Shown piece by piece: positions 9,438 to 20,964 of a stretch of DNA of 64,000 bases (its first letter is position 1; each line of letters begins with the position of its first letter). The position numbers were made by a program, and so were the translations under genes. Source of the stretch: Arthrobacter russicus (GTDB lineage Bacteria > Actinomycetota > Actinomycetes > Actinomycetales > Micrococcaceae); assembly GCF_031454135.1 (NCBI RefSeq), contig NZ_JAVDQF010000001.1, positions 1,364,001 through 1,428,000 of the forward strand, given 5' to 3'. The notes under the pieces were generated by a model that was given only the letters and a program-made list of their open reading frames with translations, searched no databases and was not told the DNA's origin.

Positions 9438-11038
9438 GTTTCTCCTCGCGCGCTACCGACAAGACCTCGAAACGGCCCCCGGTCCTGACGAATCCGCTCC
9501 GTTACCCGCAATCGGCGAATGCGCCGATGCGCGCCAAACGCGCCTTCCTGTTGTTGGTGCTGAGTCTTTTCATCCCGGGCAGCGCCCAACTGGTGGCTGG
9601 AAACCGCAATCTCGGCCGGAGTGCGCTCCGGGTCACCTTCACGGTCTGGGCTTTGCTGATCATCGGCGTCGTGCTCTCCTTCGCCAATCGGGAATTGGTC
9701 TTGAGCATCCTGACCAATCCGATCGCTTCGCTGCTCCTGATCCTGGTCCTGGTGCTGTTGGCCATCGGCTGGGCCTTTATTTTCGTCAATACGCTGCGGA
9801 TCATCCGTCCGGTGCTGCTGGCCCCGGGCATGCGGATCATCGTGGCCGCCTCCGTGGTCGTGCTGATGGCGGTCACGTCCGGGACCCTCGGCTACTCGGC
9901 CTGGTTGGTCAACTCCGGCCGCAACGCGCTGGGCAGCATTTTCACGGCATCCGGTCCGGACATGGCCCCGGTGGACGGGCGCTACAACTTCCTGGTGATG
10001 GGCGGAGACGCCGGAGCAGACCGTACCGGGCGCCGGCCGGACAGCATCATCGTGCTCAGCATCGATGCGCAGACCGGGAAGACCGTGACCATCTCGATCC
10101 CGCGGAATCTGCAGAACGCCCAGTTCAGCCCGAACTCGCCGATGCGCAAGATCTATCCGCAGGGCTACAACTGCGGAGACAACTGCATCATCAATTTCCT
10201 CTACAGCGATGTCACGGAAAACTACCAGAATCTCTACCCCGGCGAATCGGACCCCGGGGCCCAAGCGATGATGGACGCCGCCGGCGGCACTCTGGGCTTG
10301 ACCGTCCAGGGCTACGTGCTCATCGACATGGCCGGATTCTCGCAATTGATCGACGCGCTCGGCGGCGTCAAAGTCAACGCCGGAGGCTGGGTGCCGATCA
10401 GCGGCGCGGCCACCGACGAACAAGGCGGGCATCTGCCTCCGGAAGGCTGGATCGCGCCGGGTGAGCAGACCCTCAACGGCGAACAGGCGCTTTGGTACGC
10501 CCGCTCCCGGGAGTGGGTCACCGACTATGCCAGGAGCCAGCGCCAGCAATGCATCCAGCAGGCGGTGCTGAAACAGATGAACCCGGCCACGGTGCTGACC
10601 AAATTCAACGACATCGCGAATGCCGGTGCGAAAGTCATCGAATCCGACATCCCGCAGCAGCAATTGGGCAGTTTCATCAATCTGGCGTTGAAGGCCAAAG
10701 GTTTCCCGCTCGACCGGCTGACCATCGGCCCGCCGGATTTCAGCGAAGACTTCCCGACCTATCCGGATTTCCCGTCGCTGCAGCAAAGGGTCAAGGACCT
10801 GATCGCCGGCAAAGCGCCCGAATCCGCGAGTACCGATGTGAATGCGCCGCCGGCGCAGCCCGCGCCGCCGGGGGCTCCGGCGCAACCCAATCCGCCGGCC
10901 GCACCGAACACCCCGGCGGCACCGAGCACCCCGGCACCGACGCTGACTCAGGACTACTTGCAGCGGCTGGCCGAGCGGGGGGCCACCGATACCCTGGTCC
11001 AGTTGCTCGCCAACAACGGCAGCTGCACTCCGGGCTAA
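9434..11038 (+). CDS. LytR-CpsA-Psr (LCP) family cell-wall glycopolymer transferase
   Basis: 534 residues. Hydrophobic segments lie at about 37-56, 66-84, 97-118 and 134-156, followed by an extracytoplasmic LCP domain (about 180-440). LCP hallmarks are [23 protein letters not shown] and SIPRNL, which supply the Asp and Arg residues that bind polyprenyl pyrophosphate, and the [11 protein letters not shown](S)R segment. The tail is Pro/Ala-rich. LCP proteins attach polyprenyl-linked glycans to peptidoglycan. Most have one membrane segment; four is the multi-pass actinobacterial type. Coupled to purE by ATGA. Substrate polymer unknown. Confidence 0.93.
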   Translation: MSFSSRATDKTSKRPPVLTNPLRYPQSANAPMRAKRAFLLLVLSLFIPGSAQLVAGNRNLGRSALRVTFTVWALLIIGVVLSFANRELVLSILTNPIASLLLILVLVLLAIGWAFIFVNTLRIIRPVLLAPGMRIIVAASVVVLMAVTSGTLGYSAWLVNSGRNALGSIFTASGPDMAPVDGRYNFLVMGGDAGADRTGRRPDSIIVLSIDAQTGKTVTISIPRNLQNAQFSPNSPMRKIYPQGYNCGDNCIINFLYSDVTENYQNLYPGESDPGAQAMMDAAGGTLGLTVQGYVLIDMAGFSQLIDALGGVKVNAGGWVPISGAATDEQGGHLPPEGWIAPGEQTLNGEQALWYARSREWVTDYARSQRQQCIQQAVLKQMNPATVLTKFNDIANAGAKVIESDIPQQQLGSFINLALKAKGFPLDRLTIGPPDFSEDFPTYPDFPSLQQRVKDLIAGKAPESASTDVNAPPAQPAPPGAPAQPNPPAAPNTPAAPSTPAPTLTQDYLQRLAERGATDTLVQLLANNGSCTPG

Positions 11039-11041
11039 GGT
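11036..11041 (+). promoter_or_regulatory. -10 box of manA overlapping the LCP stop codon
   Basis: TAAGGT begins with the TAA stop of the LCP gene and lies exactly 6 nt before the manA ATG, giving a leaderless transcript if used. Confidence 0.4.
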
Positions 11042-11047
11042 ACCAGC

Positions 11048-12304
11048 ATGTACAAATTGCAGAATGTGCTCCGGCCCTATGCCTGGGGCTCGACGACGGC
11101 GATCGCCGAGTTGCTCGGCCGCGCGCCGTCCGGCTCTCCGGAGGCCGAACTGTGGCTGGGCGCCCACCCGGGGGCTCCGTCGCAGGCCCAGACCCCGGAC
11201 GGCGAGGTGCCGCTGGACCGGCTGATCGCGGCCGACCCGCAGAACACGCTCGGCAGCGCATCCCGCCGCCAATTCGGCGACCGGCTCCCATTCCTGATGA
11301 AACTGCTCGCCGCCGGACAGGCGCTGTCCTTGCAGGTGCATCCGAGCCTGGCCCAGGCGAAGGCCGGATTCGCCGCGGAAAACGCAGCCGGCATCCCGCA
11401 AGACTCCCCGTACCGCAACTACCGGGACGACAACCACAAGCCCGAAATGATCTTCGCGCTGACCCCGTTCGACGCGCTCTGCGGATTCCGGCCCGCGGCC
11501 GAATCCGCGGCGAGCTTCGAGACATTGGCCAACTCGGCGCGGTCGGCCGGCATCGGGAACTCCGCTCCCGACCCGCTGCTGCTGGAGATCGCGGCAACCC
11601 TGCGCGACGGCACCGAAACCCAGGCCCTGCACGCCGCATTCGAACGGCTGATTTCCGCGGCGCCGGACGTCCTGGAGTCTCTGGCCCTGGTCCAGCGGCA
11701 GCTCGGTGCGCTGGCCCCGGAATCGCTCGGACCCGCGCTGCGTACCGTCCGCCGGCTCGGTGCGGATTATCCAGGCGACCCGGGCGCACTGATTTCGCTC
11801 CTGCTGAATCTGGTCCACCTGGAACCGGGCGAGTGTTTCGCGATGCCGGCCGGCAATGTACACGCGTACTTGGACGGGCTGGGCGTCGAAGTGATGGCCG
11901 CTTCGGACAATGTGTTGCGCGGCGGGCTGACCCCGAAGCACATCGACATTCCGGAACTGCTGCGCACGGTGGACTTCCGGGCTTTGCCGGTGCCGCGCGT
12001 CACGGCGGGCGGCACCGAATGGGGGCAACAGGTCTTCGCCCCGGGCTTCGGTGAATTCCAGCTCCAGCGCATCGAGCTGGCGCCCGGCAGCGAACCGGCG
12101 GTTCTGGCCCAGCACGGACCGCTGTTGGTGCTGCTCGTTTCCGGCTCCGCGCTGCTCGATTCGCCGCGCGGCGATCTGGCCCTGCTCCGCGGCGAGAGTG
12201 CCTTCGTGCCCGCAGCCGAAGCGCCCGCGGTGCTGCATTCGACCGAAGGGTGCCTGGCCTTCGCGGTCACCACGGGAACCGCCGGCGACGACGTCCCGGG
12301 ATAG
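11048..12304 (+). CDS. manA: Mannose-6-phosphate isomerase, class I
   Basis: 418 residues. Interconverts fructose-6-P and mannose-6-P, feeding GDP-mannose and mannosylated envelope glycans. Type I phosphomannose isomerase zinc ligands are visible: Gln/His in LSLQVHPSLAQAK near residue 99, Glu in HKPEMIFAL, and His in the GNVHAYLDGLGVEVM signature near residue 274. The N-terminal YAWGS motif is also present. Full length for the family. No Shine-Dalgarno sequence is visible, but a -10 box lies 6 nt upstream. manC at 62-63 kb provides the later step; a phosphomannomutase was not seen. Confidence 0.96.
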   Translation: MYKLQNVLRPYAWGSTTAIAELLGRAPSGSPEAELWLGAHPGAPSQAQTPDGEVPLDRLIAADPQNTLGSASRRQFGDRLPFLMKLLAAGQALSLQVHPSLAQAKAGFAAENAAGIPQDSPYRNYRDDNHKPEMIFALTPFDALCGFRPAAESAASFETLANSARSAGIGNSAPDPLLLEIAATLRDGTETQALHAAFERLISAAPDVLESLALVQRQLGALAPESLGPALRTVRRLGADYPGDPGALISLLLNLVHLEPGECFAMPAGNVHAYLDGLGVEVMAASDNVLRGGLTPKHIDIPELLRTVDFRALPVPRVTAGGTEWGQQVFAPGFGEFQLQRIELAPGSEPAVLAQHGPLLVLLVSGSALLDSPRGDLALLRGESAFVPAAEAPAVLHSTEGCLAFAVTTGTAGDDVPG

Positions 12305-12307
12305 TCT
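12302..12307 (+). promoter_or_regulatory. -10 box of the FemX-like gene overlapping the manA stop codon
   Basis: TAGTCT includes the manA TAG stop and is 7 nt before the next ATG. This is a second case in a row where a stop codon doubles as part of a -10 box. Confidence 0.45.
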
Positions 12308-12314
12308 GGACCGG

Positions 12315-13262
12315 ATGGATTTCTTCGTACAGAGCCCGGCATGGGCCGAATTTCAACGTGGCCTGGGGAAAACCGTGCACGAACAGCGCGGCGACGGCTG
12401 GCGATTCCTCGCGGTCGAGGAAAGCAATCCGGCCGGCAAGGTCCTGTACCTGCCCTACGGTCCGGTCGCTGCGGATCTCGCCGCTTTGGATTCGGCCCTG
12501 GCCGAGATCCGGCCGCTCGCCAAAAGCCGCGGTGCGGTGTTCATCCGCCTCGAACCGGCGAGCTTGGCGCTGAGCGCCGAGGCCGCGCGACGCGCCTTGG
12601 CCGAGCGCGGCATGGTGCCGGCACCGGCCAACCAGCAACCGGAGCTCACCCGGATCCTCGACCTGGGTCCGGATCTGGCCCCGACGCTTGCGCAGATGAA
12701 ACCGACGAACCGCAACCTGTACCGGAACATCGGGAAAAAAGGCGTCGCTTTCCGGGCGACGCAGGACCCGGCCGAGATTTCGGTGCTGCTGGGCTTCCTG
12801 CACCGGACCGCGGAACGGAACGGATTCAAACCGCAGAGCGACGACTATCTCCACCGGGTGGCGACGACGCTGATGCCAATGGGCGCGGTGACCCTCTACC
12901 TCGCCGAACTCGAAGGCAGGCCGATCGCCGCAGCACTGGTTTACGATTCCGCGGACACCCGGGTCTATGCGCACGCCGCGATGGACGACGAGTACCGGAA
13001 GCTCAGCGCAGGAATCCCTTTGGTAGTGACCTTGATCGCGGAGGCCCAGGCCAAGGGCCTGGCCCACGTCGACCTCTCCGGCGTCGCGCCGGAAGGGCAA
13101 CCCGAACACAAATGGGCCGGATTCACGTCCTTCAAGAACTCGTTCGGCGGTCGGCTCGTGGAGTTTCCGGGCACCTGGGACCTGCCGGTGAACCCGCTGC
13201 GCTACGCGGCTTACCAGCTGGCCCGGAAAGCCCGGGGGAAAGTCCGCTCGCTCCGCGGCTGA
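12315..13262 (+). CDS. FemX/FemAB-like peptidoglycan interpeptide-bridge aminoacyltransferase
   Basis: 315 residues, soluble, two GNAT-like halves. The start MDFFVQSPAWAEFQ, the LYLPYGP segment, the MKPTNRNLYRNIGKKGV stretch and the C-terminal HKWAGFTSFKNSFGG motif match the FemABX family, which adds amino acids from tRNA to the peptide stem of lipid II. Micrococcaceae commonly have such bridge-forming enzymes. The amino acid used is not predictable here. No ribosome site; start chosen at the ATG 7 nt after a -10 box. Convergent with glpX across a long palindrome. Confidence 0.9.
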   Translation: MDFFVQSPAWAEFQRGLGKTVHEQRGDGWRFLAVEESNPAGKVLYLPYGPVAADLAALDSALAEIRPLAKSRGAVFIRLEPASLALSAEAARRALAERGMVPAPANQQPELTRILDLGPDLAPTLAQMKPTNRNLYRNIGKKGVAFRATQDPAEISVLLGFLHRTAERNGFKPQSDDYLHRVATTLMPMGAVTLYLAELEGRPIAAALVYDSADTRVYAHAAMDDEYRKLSAGIPLVVTLIAEAQAKGLAHVDLSGVAPEGQPEHKWAGFTSFKNSFGGRLVEFPGTWDLPVNPLRYAAYQLARKARGKVRSLRG

Positions 13263-13277
13263 CCGCTCCCCGCGAAT

Positions 13278-13353
13278 CCAGGCCCGTCCGATCGGCCCTT
13301 TCAGTGGGCTCAGACGTCTCTGCCCGCTGAATCACCGAATTGGACGGGCCTGG
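13278..13353. terminator. Long nested palindrome between convergent genes, probable bidirectional terminator
   Basis: A 12-bp perfect outer inverted repeat (13278-13289 with 13342-13353) encloses a second one, TTCAGTGGGC with GCCCGCTGAA (9 of 10 paired), around a central AGACGTCT. No clear T tract follows on either side. It fills the gap between the FemX-like and glpX stop codons. Confidence 0.6.
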
Positions 13354-13357
13354 GCGC

Positions 13358-14392
13358 CTAGCTGCGGGCGTAGGTTTCCCATTTGCTCGCGTGGTGCTCG
13401 GCGTCGACGAACCGGACGGTCCCGGACTTCGAGCGCATCACGATCGACTGGGTGACCACGCGGTCCTTGGTGTAACGCACCCCGCGCAGCAAATCGCCGT
13501 CCGTGATGCCAGTGGCAGCGAAGTAGCAATTGTCGCTGGTGACCAGATCATTCGTGGAGAGCACCCGGTCCAGATCATGGCCGGCATCGAGCGCTTTCTG
13601 CTTTTCGTCGTCGCTGGTCGGCCAGAGCCGGCCCTGGATGACGCCGCCGAGCGCCTTGATCGCGCAGGCCGCCACAATGCCCTCCGGAGTGCCGCCGACG
13701 CCCATCAAGGCGTCCACGCCGGTGCCGGAACGGGCCGCCGCGATCGCGCCGGCCACATCGCCGTCCATGATGAACCGGGTCCGCGCTCCGGCATCGCGGA
13801 TCTCTTCCACCAGGGGCTTGTGCCGGTCCCGGTCCAGAATCATCACGTTGAGCTGGTTGACTTTGACGCCTTTTGCCTTGGCGATCAGGTGCAGGTTCTG
13901 CTTGACCGGCAAGCGCAAATCGACCATGTCCGCGGCTTCCGGACCGGTCACCAGTTTCTCCATGTAGAACACCGCGGACGGGTCGAACATGGTGCCGCGT
14001 TCGGCGACCGCGAGCACGGCGAGCGCATTGTTGATGCCGAGGGCGGTCAGCCGGGTCCCGTCGATCGGATCGACCGCGACGTCGACCTCCGGGCCGGTGC
14101 CGTCTCCGACGCGCTCGCCGTTGAAGAGCATCGGGGCTTCGTCCTTCTCGCCTTCGCCGATCACCACGACGCCGTTGAAATGCACGGTGTGCAGGAAGGA
14201 ACGCATCGCATCGACGGCTGCGCCGTCGGCCAGGTTCTTGTCGCCGAAGCCGACCCAATGGCCGCCGGCGATGGCTGCGGCTTCGGTCACCCGGACCAGC
14301 TCGAGCGCGAGGTTCCGGTCCGGTTCGTCGTCACCCACAGCCAATGAGCGTGAAAGCGTCGAATACTGGGCTTCTTCGGGCAGAACAGTCAC
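13358..14392 (-). CDS. glpX: Class II fructose-1,6-bisphosphatase
   Basis: 344 residues, GTG start with GAGG about 7 nt upstream. Hydrolyses fructose-1,6-bisphosphate in gluconeogenesis using Mn or Mg. Family motifs are [11 protein letters not shown], the metal-binding [25 protein letters not shown], and GVGGTPEG. Actinobacteria typically rely on this GlpX enzyme. In Mycobacterium tuberculosis (recalled) glpX and fum are also neighbours with a DUF4245 gene, as here. Divergent from the DUF4245 gene. Confidence 0.97.
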   Translation of the reverse strand: MTVLPEEAQYSTLSRSLAVGDDEPDRNLALELVRVTEAAAIAGGHWVGFGDKNLADGAAVDAMRSFLHTVHFNGVVVIGEGEKDEAPMLFNGERVGDGTGPEVDVAVDPIDGTRLTALGINNALAVLAVAERGTMFDPSAVFYMEKLVTGPEAADMVDLRLPVKQNLHLIAKAKGVKVNQLNVMILDRDRHKPLVEEIRDAGARTRFIMDGDVAGAIAAARSGTGVDALMGVGGTPEGIVAACAIKALGGVIQGRLWPTSDDEKQKALDAGHDLDRVLSTNDLVTSDNCYFAATGITDGDLLRGVRYTKDRVVTQSIVMRSKSGTVRFVDAEHHASKWETYARS

Positions 14393-14578
14393 AGTTCATC
14401 CTCATCATTGAGCGGGTTCGTTGTACCCATCATATTTTGCCGAGACGCCCACGGCTAACTACTGTGACGAGCGATACGTTCGGCTGGCCGGCGCAGCGGC
14501 GCTCTGCGGGGAGCCGGTCCGCGGCCGCCCGGTCCCGCCAAGTGGTGTTCCGGGGCACTGATGCGCGACTATAGAGGA

Positions 14579-15280
14579 ATGACTGAAGCAGGCCAGCAGG
14601 GCGCCGCCCCGGGAACGCAAGGGGACGCTGCCGGAACCGCCCCCGGCGCAGCCGGCCCGGCCGAGCCGGAGGATTTCAAACCGGTGCTCAAGCCGGCCAC
14701 CGCCAAACGCGCCAATGCCACCGTGATCGGCATGCTGATGGCGGTCGGCGTGAGTCTGGGCCTGGCCCTGATCCTGCCGCTGATGAGCGCCCACCCCAGC
14801 GGCCCGCTGTACCAGACCAATGTCGATGTCCCGGCCGCCGCCGGCCAAGCCCAGGGCGTCGCGGGCTTCAGGCCCGCTGCACCCGCGCTCCCGGACGGTT
14901 GGACCGCCAATTACGCCCGATGGACCGCGGCCGGCAGCGACGGGGTCGGCTTCTGGGAAGTCGGCTATGTCACGCCGAGCCAGAAATTCATCACGGTGAC
15001 CGAAACCGCGCAGGCGAATCCCACCTGGCTCGCCGGGCGGACGGACAATGCCCCGGTCACCGGGGACCGGACGCTCTCCGGGCTGACTTGGCAGCTGCGG
15101 GACAAGCCCGGAACCTCAATGTCCTTGATCCTGAACCCCACCGCGACCGCCGGCAGCAGCACCGTGGTGCTGCGCGGCGAACAGACCGGACTGAACGAAC
15201 TCGACGTCGTCGCCAATGCCGTGGCCGCTGCCCGCAGCGCCGCGGTCCCCGGCGCGTCCCTCCCCGAAGGCGGCAAATGA
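14579..15280 (+). CDS. DUF4245 family membrane-anchored protein
   Basis: 233 residues: an acidic Ala/Gly/Pro-rich cytoplasmic N-terminus, one membrane segment near residues 40-65, then an extracytoplasmic domain with a WTANYARWTA segment typical of the actinobacterial DUF4245 family. No function is known. Two in-frame ATGs are possible (14561 and 14579). Neither has a well-placed ribosome site: AGAGGA abuts the second, and a GACTAT -10-like box lies 6 nt before it, fitting a leaderless start at 14579. Stop overlaps the carbonic anhydrase start (ATGA). Neighbours glpX and fumC are conserved partners. Confidence 0.85.
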   Translation: MTEAGQQGAAPGTQGDAAGTAPGAAGPAEPEDFKPVLKPATAKRANATVIGMLMAVGVSLGLALILPLMSAHPSGPLYQTNVDVPAAAGQAQGVAGFRPAAPALPDGWTANYARWTAAGSDGVGFWEVGYVTPSQKFITVTETAQANPTWLAGRTDNAPVTGDRTLSGLTWQLRDKPGTSMSLILNPTATAGSSTVVLRGEQTGLNELDVVANAVAAARSAAVPGASLPEGGK

Positions 15281-15891
15281 GCACCGTGATCACCCCCCAG
15301 GAAGCCTGGCAGAAACTGCAGGCCGGCAATGAACGCTTCGTCCACGGCGAATCGCAACATCCCAACCAGGATGCCTTGCACCGGGAATCCCTGGTGAACC
15401 AGCAGAGCCCGTTCGCGGTGATTTTCGGTTGTTCGGATTCCCGGCTCGCTGCGGAGATCATCTTCGACCTCGGCTTGGGCGACGCCTTCGTGGTGCGTAC
15501 TGCCGGGCAGGTCATCGACCTTTCCGTCCTCGGTTCGATCGAATACAGCATCTCGGTGCTCGGCGTGCCGCTCATCGTGGTACTCGGCCACGACAACTGC
15601 GGGGCGATCACCGCCACCAAAGAAGCCGTGGATTCCGGCGACATGCCGGGCGGCTTCCTGCGGAATCTGGTGGAACGGATCACCCCTTCGGTGCTGGCTT
15701 CACGGCGCGATGGCGGGCAGGACGTGAACGACTTCATGGTGGAGCACATCAAACAGACCGCACTGCGTCTGGTGGAGGCCTCCCGGACAGTTTCCTCCGC
15801 GGTGGAGCGGCACGAGGTTTCGATCGTGGGGCTGGCCTACCACTTGGACGAAGGCCGGGCCGAGCTGGTGAACAGCATCGGGGCACTCTGA
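15277..15891 (+). CDS. Beta-class carbonic anhydrase
   Basis: 204 residues. Interconverts CO2 and bicarbonate. Zinc ligands are Cys52 (in CSDSRLAAE, with the Asp54-Arg56 dyad), His105 and Cys108 (in GHDNCGA). Length and motif spacing match bacterial beta carbonic anhydrases. Translation is coupled to DUF4245 by an ATGA overlap. The fumC gene follows after 56 nt with its own -10 box. Bicarbonate supply for carboxylases is a plausible purpose; context does not fix it. Confidence 0.95.
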   Translation: MSTVITPQEAWQKLQAGNERFVHGESQHPNQDALHRESLVNQQSPFAVIFGCSDSRLAAEIIFDLGLGDAFVVRTAGQVIDLSVLGSIEYSISVLGVPLIVVLGHDNCGAITATKEAVDSGDMPGGFLRNLVERITPSVLASRRDGGQDVNDFMVEHIKQTALRLVEASRTVSSAVERHEVSIVGLAYHLDEGRAELVNSIGAL

Positions 15892-15935
15892 ATCCGGTTC
15901 CACCGCCCCGATTCCGAGTTCGCCGGACCGACCGA

Positions 15936-15941
15936 TATTCT
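15936..15941 (+). promoter_or_regulatory. -10 box of fumC, leaderless transcript expected
   Basis: TATTCT lies 6 nt before the fumC ATG at 15948; no Shine-Dalgarno sequence lies in between. Confidence 0.5.
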
Positions 15942-15947
15942 GGTCTC

Positions 15948-17381
15948 ATGACTGAGACGTCCGCTGCCACCGGCACACCAGAATTCCGCATTGAACATGA
16001 CACGATGGGTGAGGTCCGGGTTCCGGCCGACGCCCTGTACGGCGCCCAAACCCAGCGTGCCGTGGAGAATTTCCCGATCTCCGGCAACACGCTGGAACGG
16101 GCGCACATCGAGGCTCTGGCCCGGATCAAAAAGGCCGCCGCCACGGCGAACGCCGAGTTGGGCGTGCTCGACGGCGAGCTGGCCCAGGCGATCGAAGGCG
16201 CTGCCGACGAAGTGATTTCGGGAAAGTACGACGGCGACTTCCCGATCGACGTGTTCCAGACCGGTTCCGGGACTTCTTCGAATATGAACACCAACGAGGT
16301 GCTTGCCGCATTGGCGAACCGGGCGCTGGAAGCTGCCGGCAGCGAAAAGCGGGTCCATCCGAACGACCACGTCAACGCTTCGCAGTCATCCAACGACGTT
16401 TTCCCGACCTCCGTGCACGTCGCAGCCACCTCGGCTCTGACCAATGACCTGATTCCCGCGTTGGAACACCTGGCCGCATCACTGGGCCGCAAGGCCGAAG
16501 AGTTCGCCACCGTGGTGAAGTCCGGCCGCACGCACTTGATGGACGCCACCCCGGTCACCCTGGGCCAGGAATTCGGCGGTTACGCCGCCCAGGTGCGCTA
16601 CGGCGTCGAGCGCATCCAATCCTCGCTGCCCCGGGTTGCCGAAGTCCCGTTGGGCGGCACCGCCGTCGGTACCGGGATCAACACTCCCGCGGGTTTCCCG
16701 CAGCGCGTGATCGCACTGCTCGCTGCCGATTCCGGCTTGCCGTTGACCGAGGCCCGCGACCACTTCGAGGCGCAAGCGAACCGGGACGGCTTGATCGAGG
16801 CTTCGGGCCAGTTGCGCAACATCGCCTATTCGCTGATGAAAATCAACAACGACTTGCGCTGGCTGGGTTCGGGCCCGAACACCGGCCTGGGCGAAATCGC
16901 GATTCCCGATCTGCAGCCCGGCTCTTCGATCATGCCCGGCAAGGTCAACCCGGTGATCTGCGAGGCCGCGATCATGGTCTGCGCGCAAGTGATCGGCAAT
17001 GACACCACGATTGCCCTGTCCTCCACCAACGGCGCCTTCGAACTCAACGTCGGCATCCCGGTGATGGCCGCGAATCTGCTGCAATCGATCCGTTTGCTGA
17101 CCAACACCACCCGGGTCATGGCGGACAAGATGATCGACGGCATCACCGCGAATGTGGAGCGCGCCCGCTTCCTGGCAGAAGCCTCGCCGTCGATCGTGAC
17201 CCCGTTGAACAAGTTCATCGGCTACGAAAATGCCGCCAAGATCGCAAAGAAGGCGGTCGCCGAAGGCCTCACCGTCCGCGAGGCCGTGGTCGCACTCGGT
17301 TATCTGGAGCGCGGCGAGCTGACCGAAGCACAGCTGGACCAGGCGCTCGACGTGCTGTCGATGACCCGTCCGCCGCAGTAA
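15948..17381 (+). CDS. fumC: Class II fumarate hydratase
   Basis: 477 residues. Hydrates fumarate to malate in the TCA cycle without an iron-sulfur cluster. Superfamily signatures are [14 protein letters not shown] (near 105), [29 protein letters not shown] with the catalytic His, and the [11 protein letters not shown] signature near residue 325. N-terminal [20 protein letters not shown] is standard for class II enzymes. A very long palindrome follows its stop. The downstream TetR gene is on the same strand but has its own operator region. Confidence 0.98.
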   Translation: MTETSAATGTPEFRIEHDTMGEVRVPADALYGAQTQRAVENFPISGNTLERAHIEALARIKKAAATANAELGVLDGELAQAIEGAADEVISGKYDGDFPIDVFQTGSGTSSNMNTNEVLAALANRALEAAGSEKRVHPNDHVNASQSSNDVFPTSVHVAATSALTNDLIPALEHLAASLGRKAEEFATVVKSGRTHLMDATPVTLGQEFGGYAAQVRYGVERIQSSLPRVAEVPLGGTAVGTGINTPAGFPQRVIALLAADSGLPLTEARDHFEAQANRDGLIEASGQLRNIAYSLMKINNDLRWLGSGPNTGLGEIAIPDLQPGSSIMPGKVNPVICEAAIMVCAQVIGNDTTIALSSTNGAFELNVGIPVMAANLLQSIRLLTNTTRVMADKMIDGITANVERARFLAEASPSIVTPLNKFIGYENAAKIAKKAVAEGLTVREAVVALGYLERGELTEAQLDQALDVLSMTRPPQ

Positions 17382-17397
17382 TCCGTCAGCAGACTCG

Positions 17398-17457
17398 ACT
17401 GGGTCGCAGTTTTTGCGGGTATGCAGCGCATACATCCGCAAAAAACTGCGACCCAGT
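17398..17457. terminator. 60-nt near-perfect palindrome after fumC
   Basis: Outer arms at 17398-17418 and 17436-17457 pair with a single one-base bulge. The remaining centre folds further as GTATGC-AGC-GCATAC, so about 27 base pairs close on a 3-nt loop. An A or T run sits inside the stem rather than after it. It separates fumC from the TetR gene and may be a terminator or a small palindromic repeat element. Confidence 0.65.
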
Positions 17458-17489
17458 GGTTTGAGCAACCGAACTCACTCGGGACCAAT

Positions 17490-19843
<2,354 letters not shown>

Positions 19844-19862
19844 CCCGCTGGTTTCCGGACCG

Positions 19863-19899
19863 AGCCGGTGTGCTGCTCTTTGGGGGCAGCACACCGGCT
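19863..19899 (+). terminator. Rho-independent terminator after the MFS gene
   Basis: AGCCGGTGTGCTGC pairs perfectly with GCAGCACACCGGCT (14 bp, 9-nt loop), followed by TTTT on the plus strand. This is one of the few classic hairpin plus T-run terminators in the window. Confidence 0.8.
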
Positions 19900-19916
19900 T
19901 TTCCGTGCCGGAAGCG

Positions 19917-20390
19917 TCAGTTTTTGACGAACCAGGCTGCGCCGTCCGGCGCTTGGGCCAATTGCACCGCCCGCAAATGCGCGGCATTGAGCTCCGGCAA
20001 GTCGTCCAGCGCGAACCAGCGCACGTCCGATGACTCGTCATCGTTCACCCGGGCCTCACCGCTGAGGTAACGGCAACGGAAGCTCTGGTTCAAGAACGTG
20101 CAGACGTCGCCGTTGGCAAAAACCACCGGTCCGACCACATTGGTGGAGACCAGCCGCTCCACTTCGACCAGCACCCCGGTCTCCTCCAGGACTTCCCGGG
20201 CCGCGCCCACCGCGGGTTCCTCACCCGGGTCTAGCATCCCGGTGATGATGGTCCACGCGCCGTTGTCCGCCCGTCGGCCCAGCAGCACCCGGCCGGCGTC
20301 GTCGAGCACTACCGCTCCGACGCCGGGCAACCACAAGGGGTCGTGGCCGATCTTCTGACGCAAGGACAGGATGAAATCTGGGATTGGCAT
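19917..20390 (-). CDS. Nudix hydrolase
   Basis: 157 residues. The Nudix box is intact at 51-73: GMLDPGEEPAVGAAREVLEETGV, with the REVLEE metal-binding glutamates. Nudix enzymes cleave nucleoside diphosphates linked to other groups; the sequence does not say which substrate. The gene starts 12 nt after the prepilin-peptidase-like stop and is probably co-transcribed with it. Full length, no oddities. Confidence 0.93.
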   Translation of the reverse strand: MPIPDFILSLRQKIGHDPLWLPGVGAVVLDDAGRVLLGRRADNGAWTIITGMLDPGEEPAVGAAREVLEETGVLVEVERLVSTNVVGPVVFANGDVCTFLNQSFRCRYLSGEARVNDDESSDVRWFALDDLPELNAAHLRAVQLAQAPDGAAWFVKN

Positions 20391-20402
20391 GCTGCCAGTC
20401 TC

Positions 20403-20906
20403 TCAGGCCGGCAGCAAGAGCGCGAGCAGCGTTCCGGCCAGCATGAACGGCCCGAACGGAATCGCCGAATCCAAGCTGCCCCGACGGCTCAGCAGCAAGC
20501 CGAGCCCGGCCAAACCGCCGAGCAGGAAGGTCAGCACGGTGCCGTAGAAAAGATGCGGCCAGCTCAGATAGGCCAGATAGAACCCCAGCACTACCGCGAG
20601 TTTCACATCGCCCAAGCCCATTCCTGCGGGGTGCAGCAAGCGCAGCAGCAAATACCCGGAGCCGAGCAGCAGGCCGCCGAGCAGCGTGCGCAATGCGGTT
20701 CCGGGATCACCGCGCAGCAAGCTGGCGGCAGTCAGCAGCAGCAACCCGATCAGCGCGGACGGGTAGACGATCCGGTTGGGCAGCAGATGCGACCGGAGAT
20801 CGATAATGCTCAGCGGAACCGTGATCGCCAACAAGTATCCGCAGGCCAGCAGCACCAGCGCGAAGCTCAGCGGCCAAGCCGTGAGCGCACCGAGGTTTTG
20901 CAGCAT
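20403..20906 (-). CDS. A24 family prepilin-peptidase-like membrane protease
   Basis: 167 residues, five to six membrane segments. The two catalytic aspartates of A24 peptidases are in place: Asp36 in IIDLRSHLLPNRI and Asp100 in GMGLGDVKL (GxGD motif). The N-terminal methylase domain of bifunctional PilD is absent, as in short actinobacterial forms. It would clip prepilin-like leader peptides, but no pilin or assembly gene is in this window. TAACAT lies 6 nt before the ATG, another leaderless candidate. Followed closely by a Nudix gene. Confidence 0.88.
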   Translation of the reverse strand: MLQNLGALTAWPLSFALVLLACGYLLAITVPLSIIDLRSHLLPNRIVYPSALIGLLLLTAASLLRGDPGTALRTLLGGLLLGSGYLLLRLLHPAGMGLGDVKLAVVLGFYLAYLSWPHLFYGTVLTFLLGGLAGLGLLLSRRGSLDSAIPFGPFMLAGTLLALLLPA

Positions 20907-20912
20907 CTTCGG

Positions 20913-20918
20913 ATGTTA
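20913..20918 (-). promoter_or_regulatory. -10 box of the A24 peptidase gene, leaderless transcript expected
   Basis: TAACAT on the minus strand, 6 nt from the ATG at 20906. Confidence 0.4.
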
Positions 20919-20952
20919 CTGGATTGTTCGGTGCAATGGTTCCGGGGCGGCG

Positions 20953-20958
20953 TAAGCT
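20953..20958 (+). promoter_or_regulatory. -10 box at leaderless spacing before the 20965 gene
   Basis: TAAGCT followed by 6 nt and the ATG at 20965. The divergent A24 peptidase promoter lies 35 nt away on the other strand. Confidence 0.4.
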
Positions 20959-20964
20959 GTGGAT

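Noticed and set aside
9395-12238. 947-codon minus-strand open frame opposite the LCP and manA genes
   Set aside because: Arg/Gln/Gly-rich with no domain, antisense to two clear genes; a codon-bias shadow.
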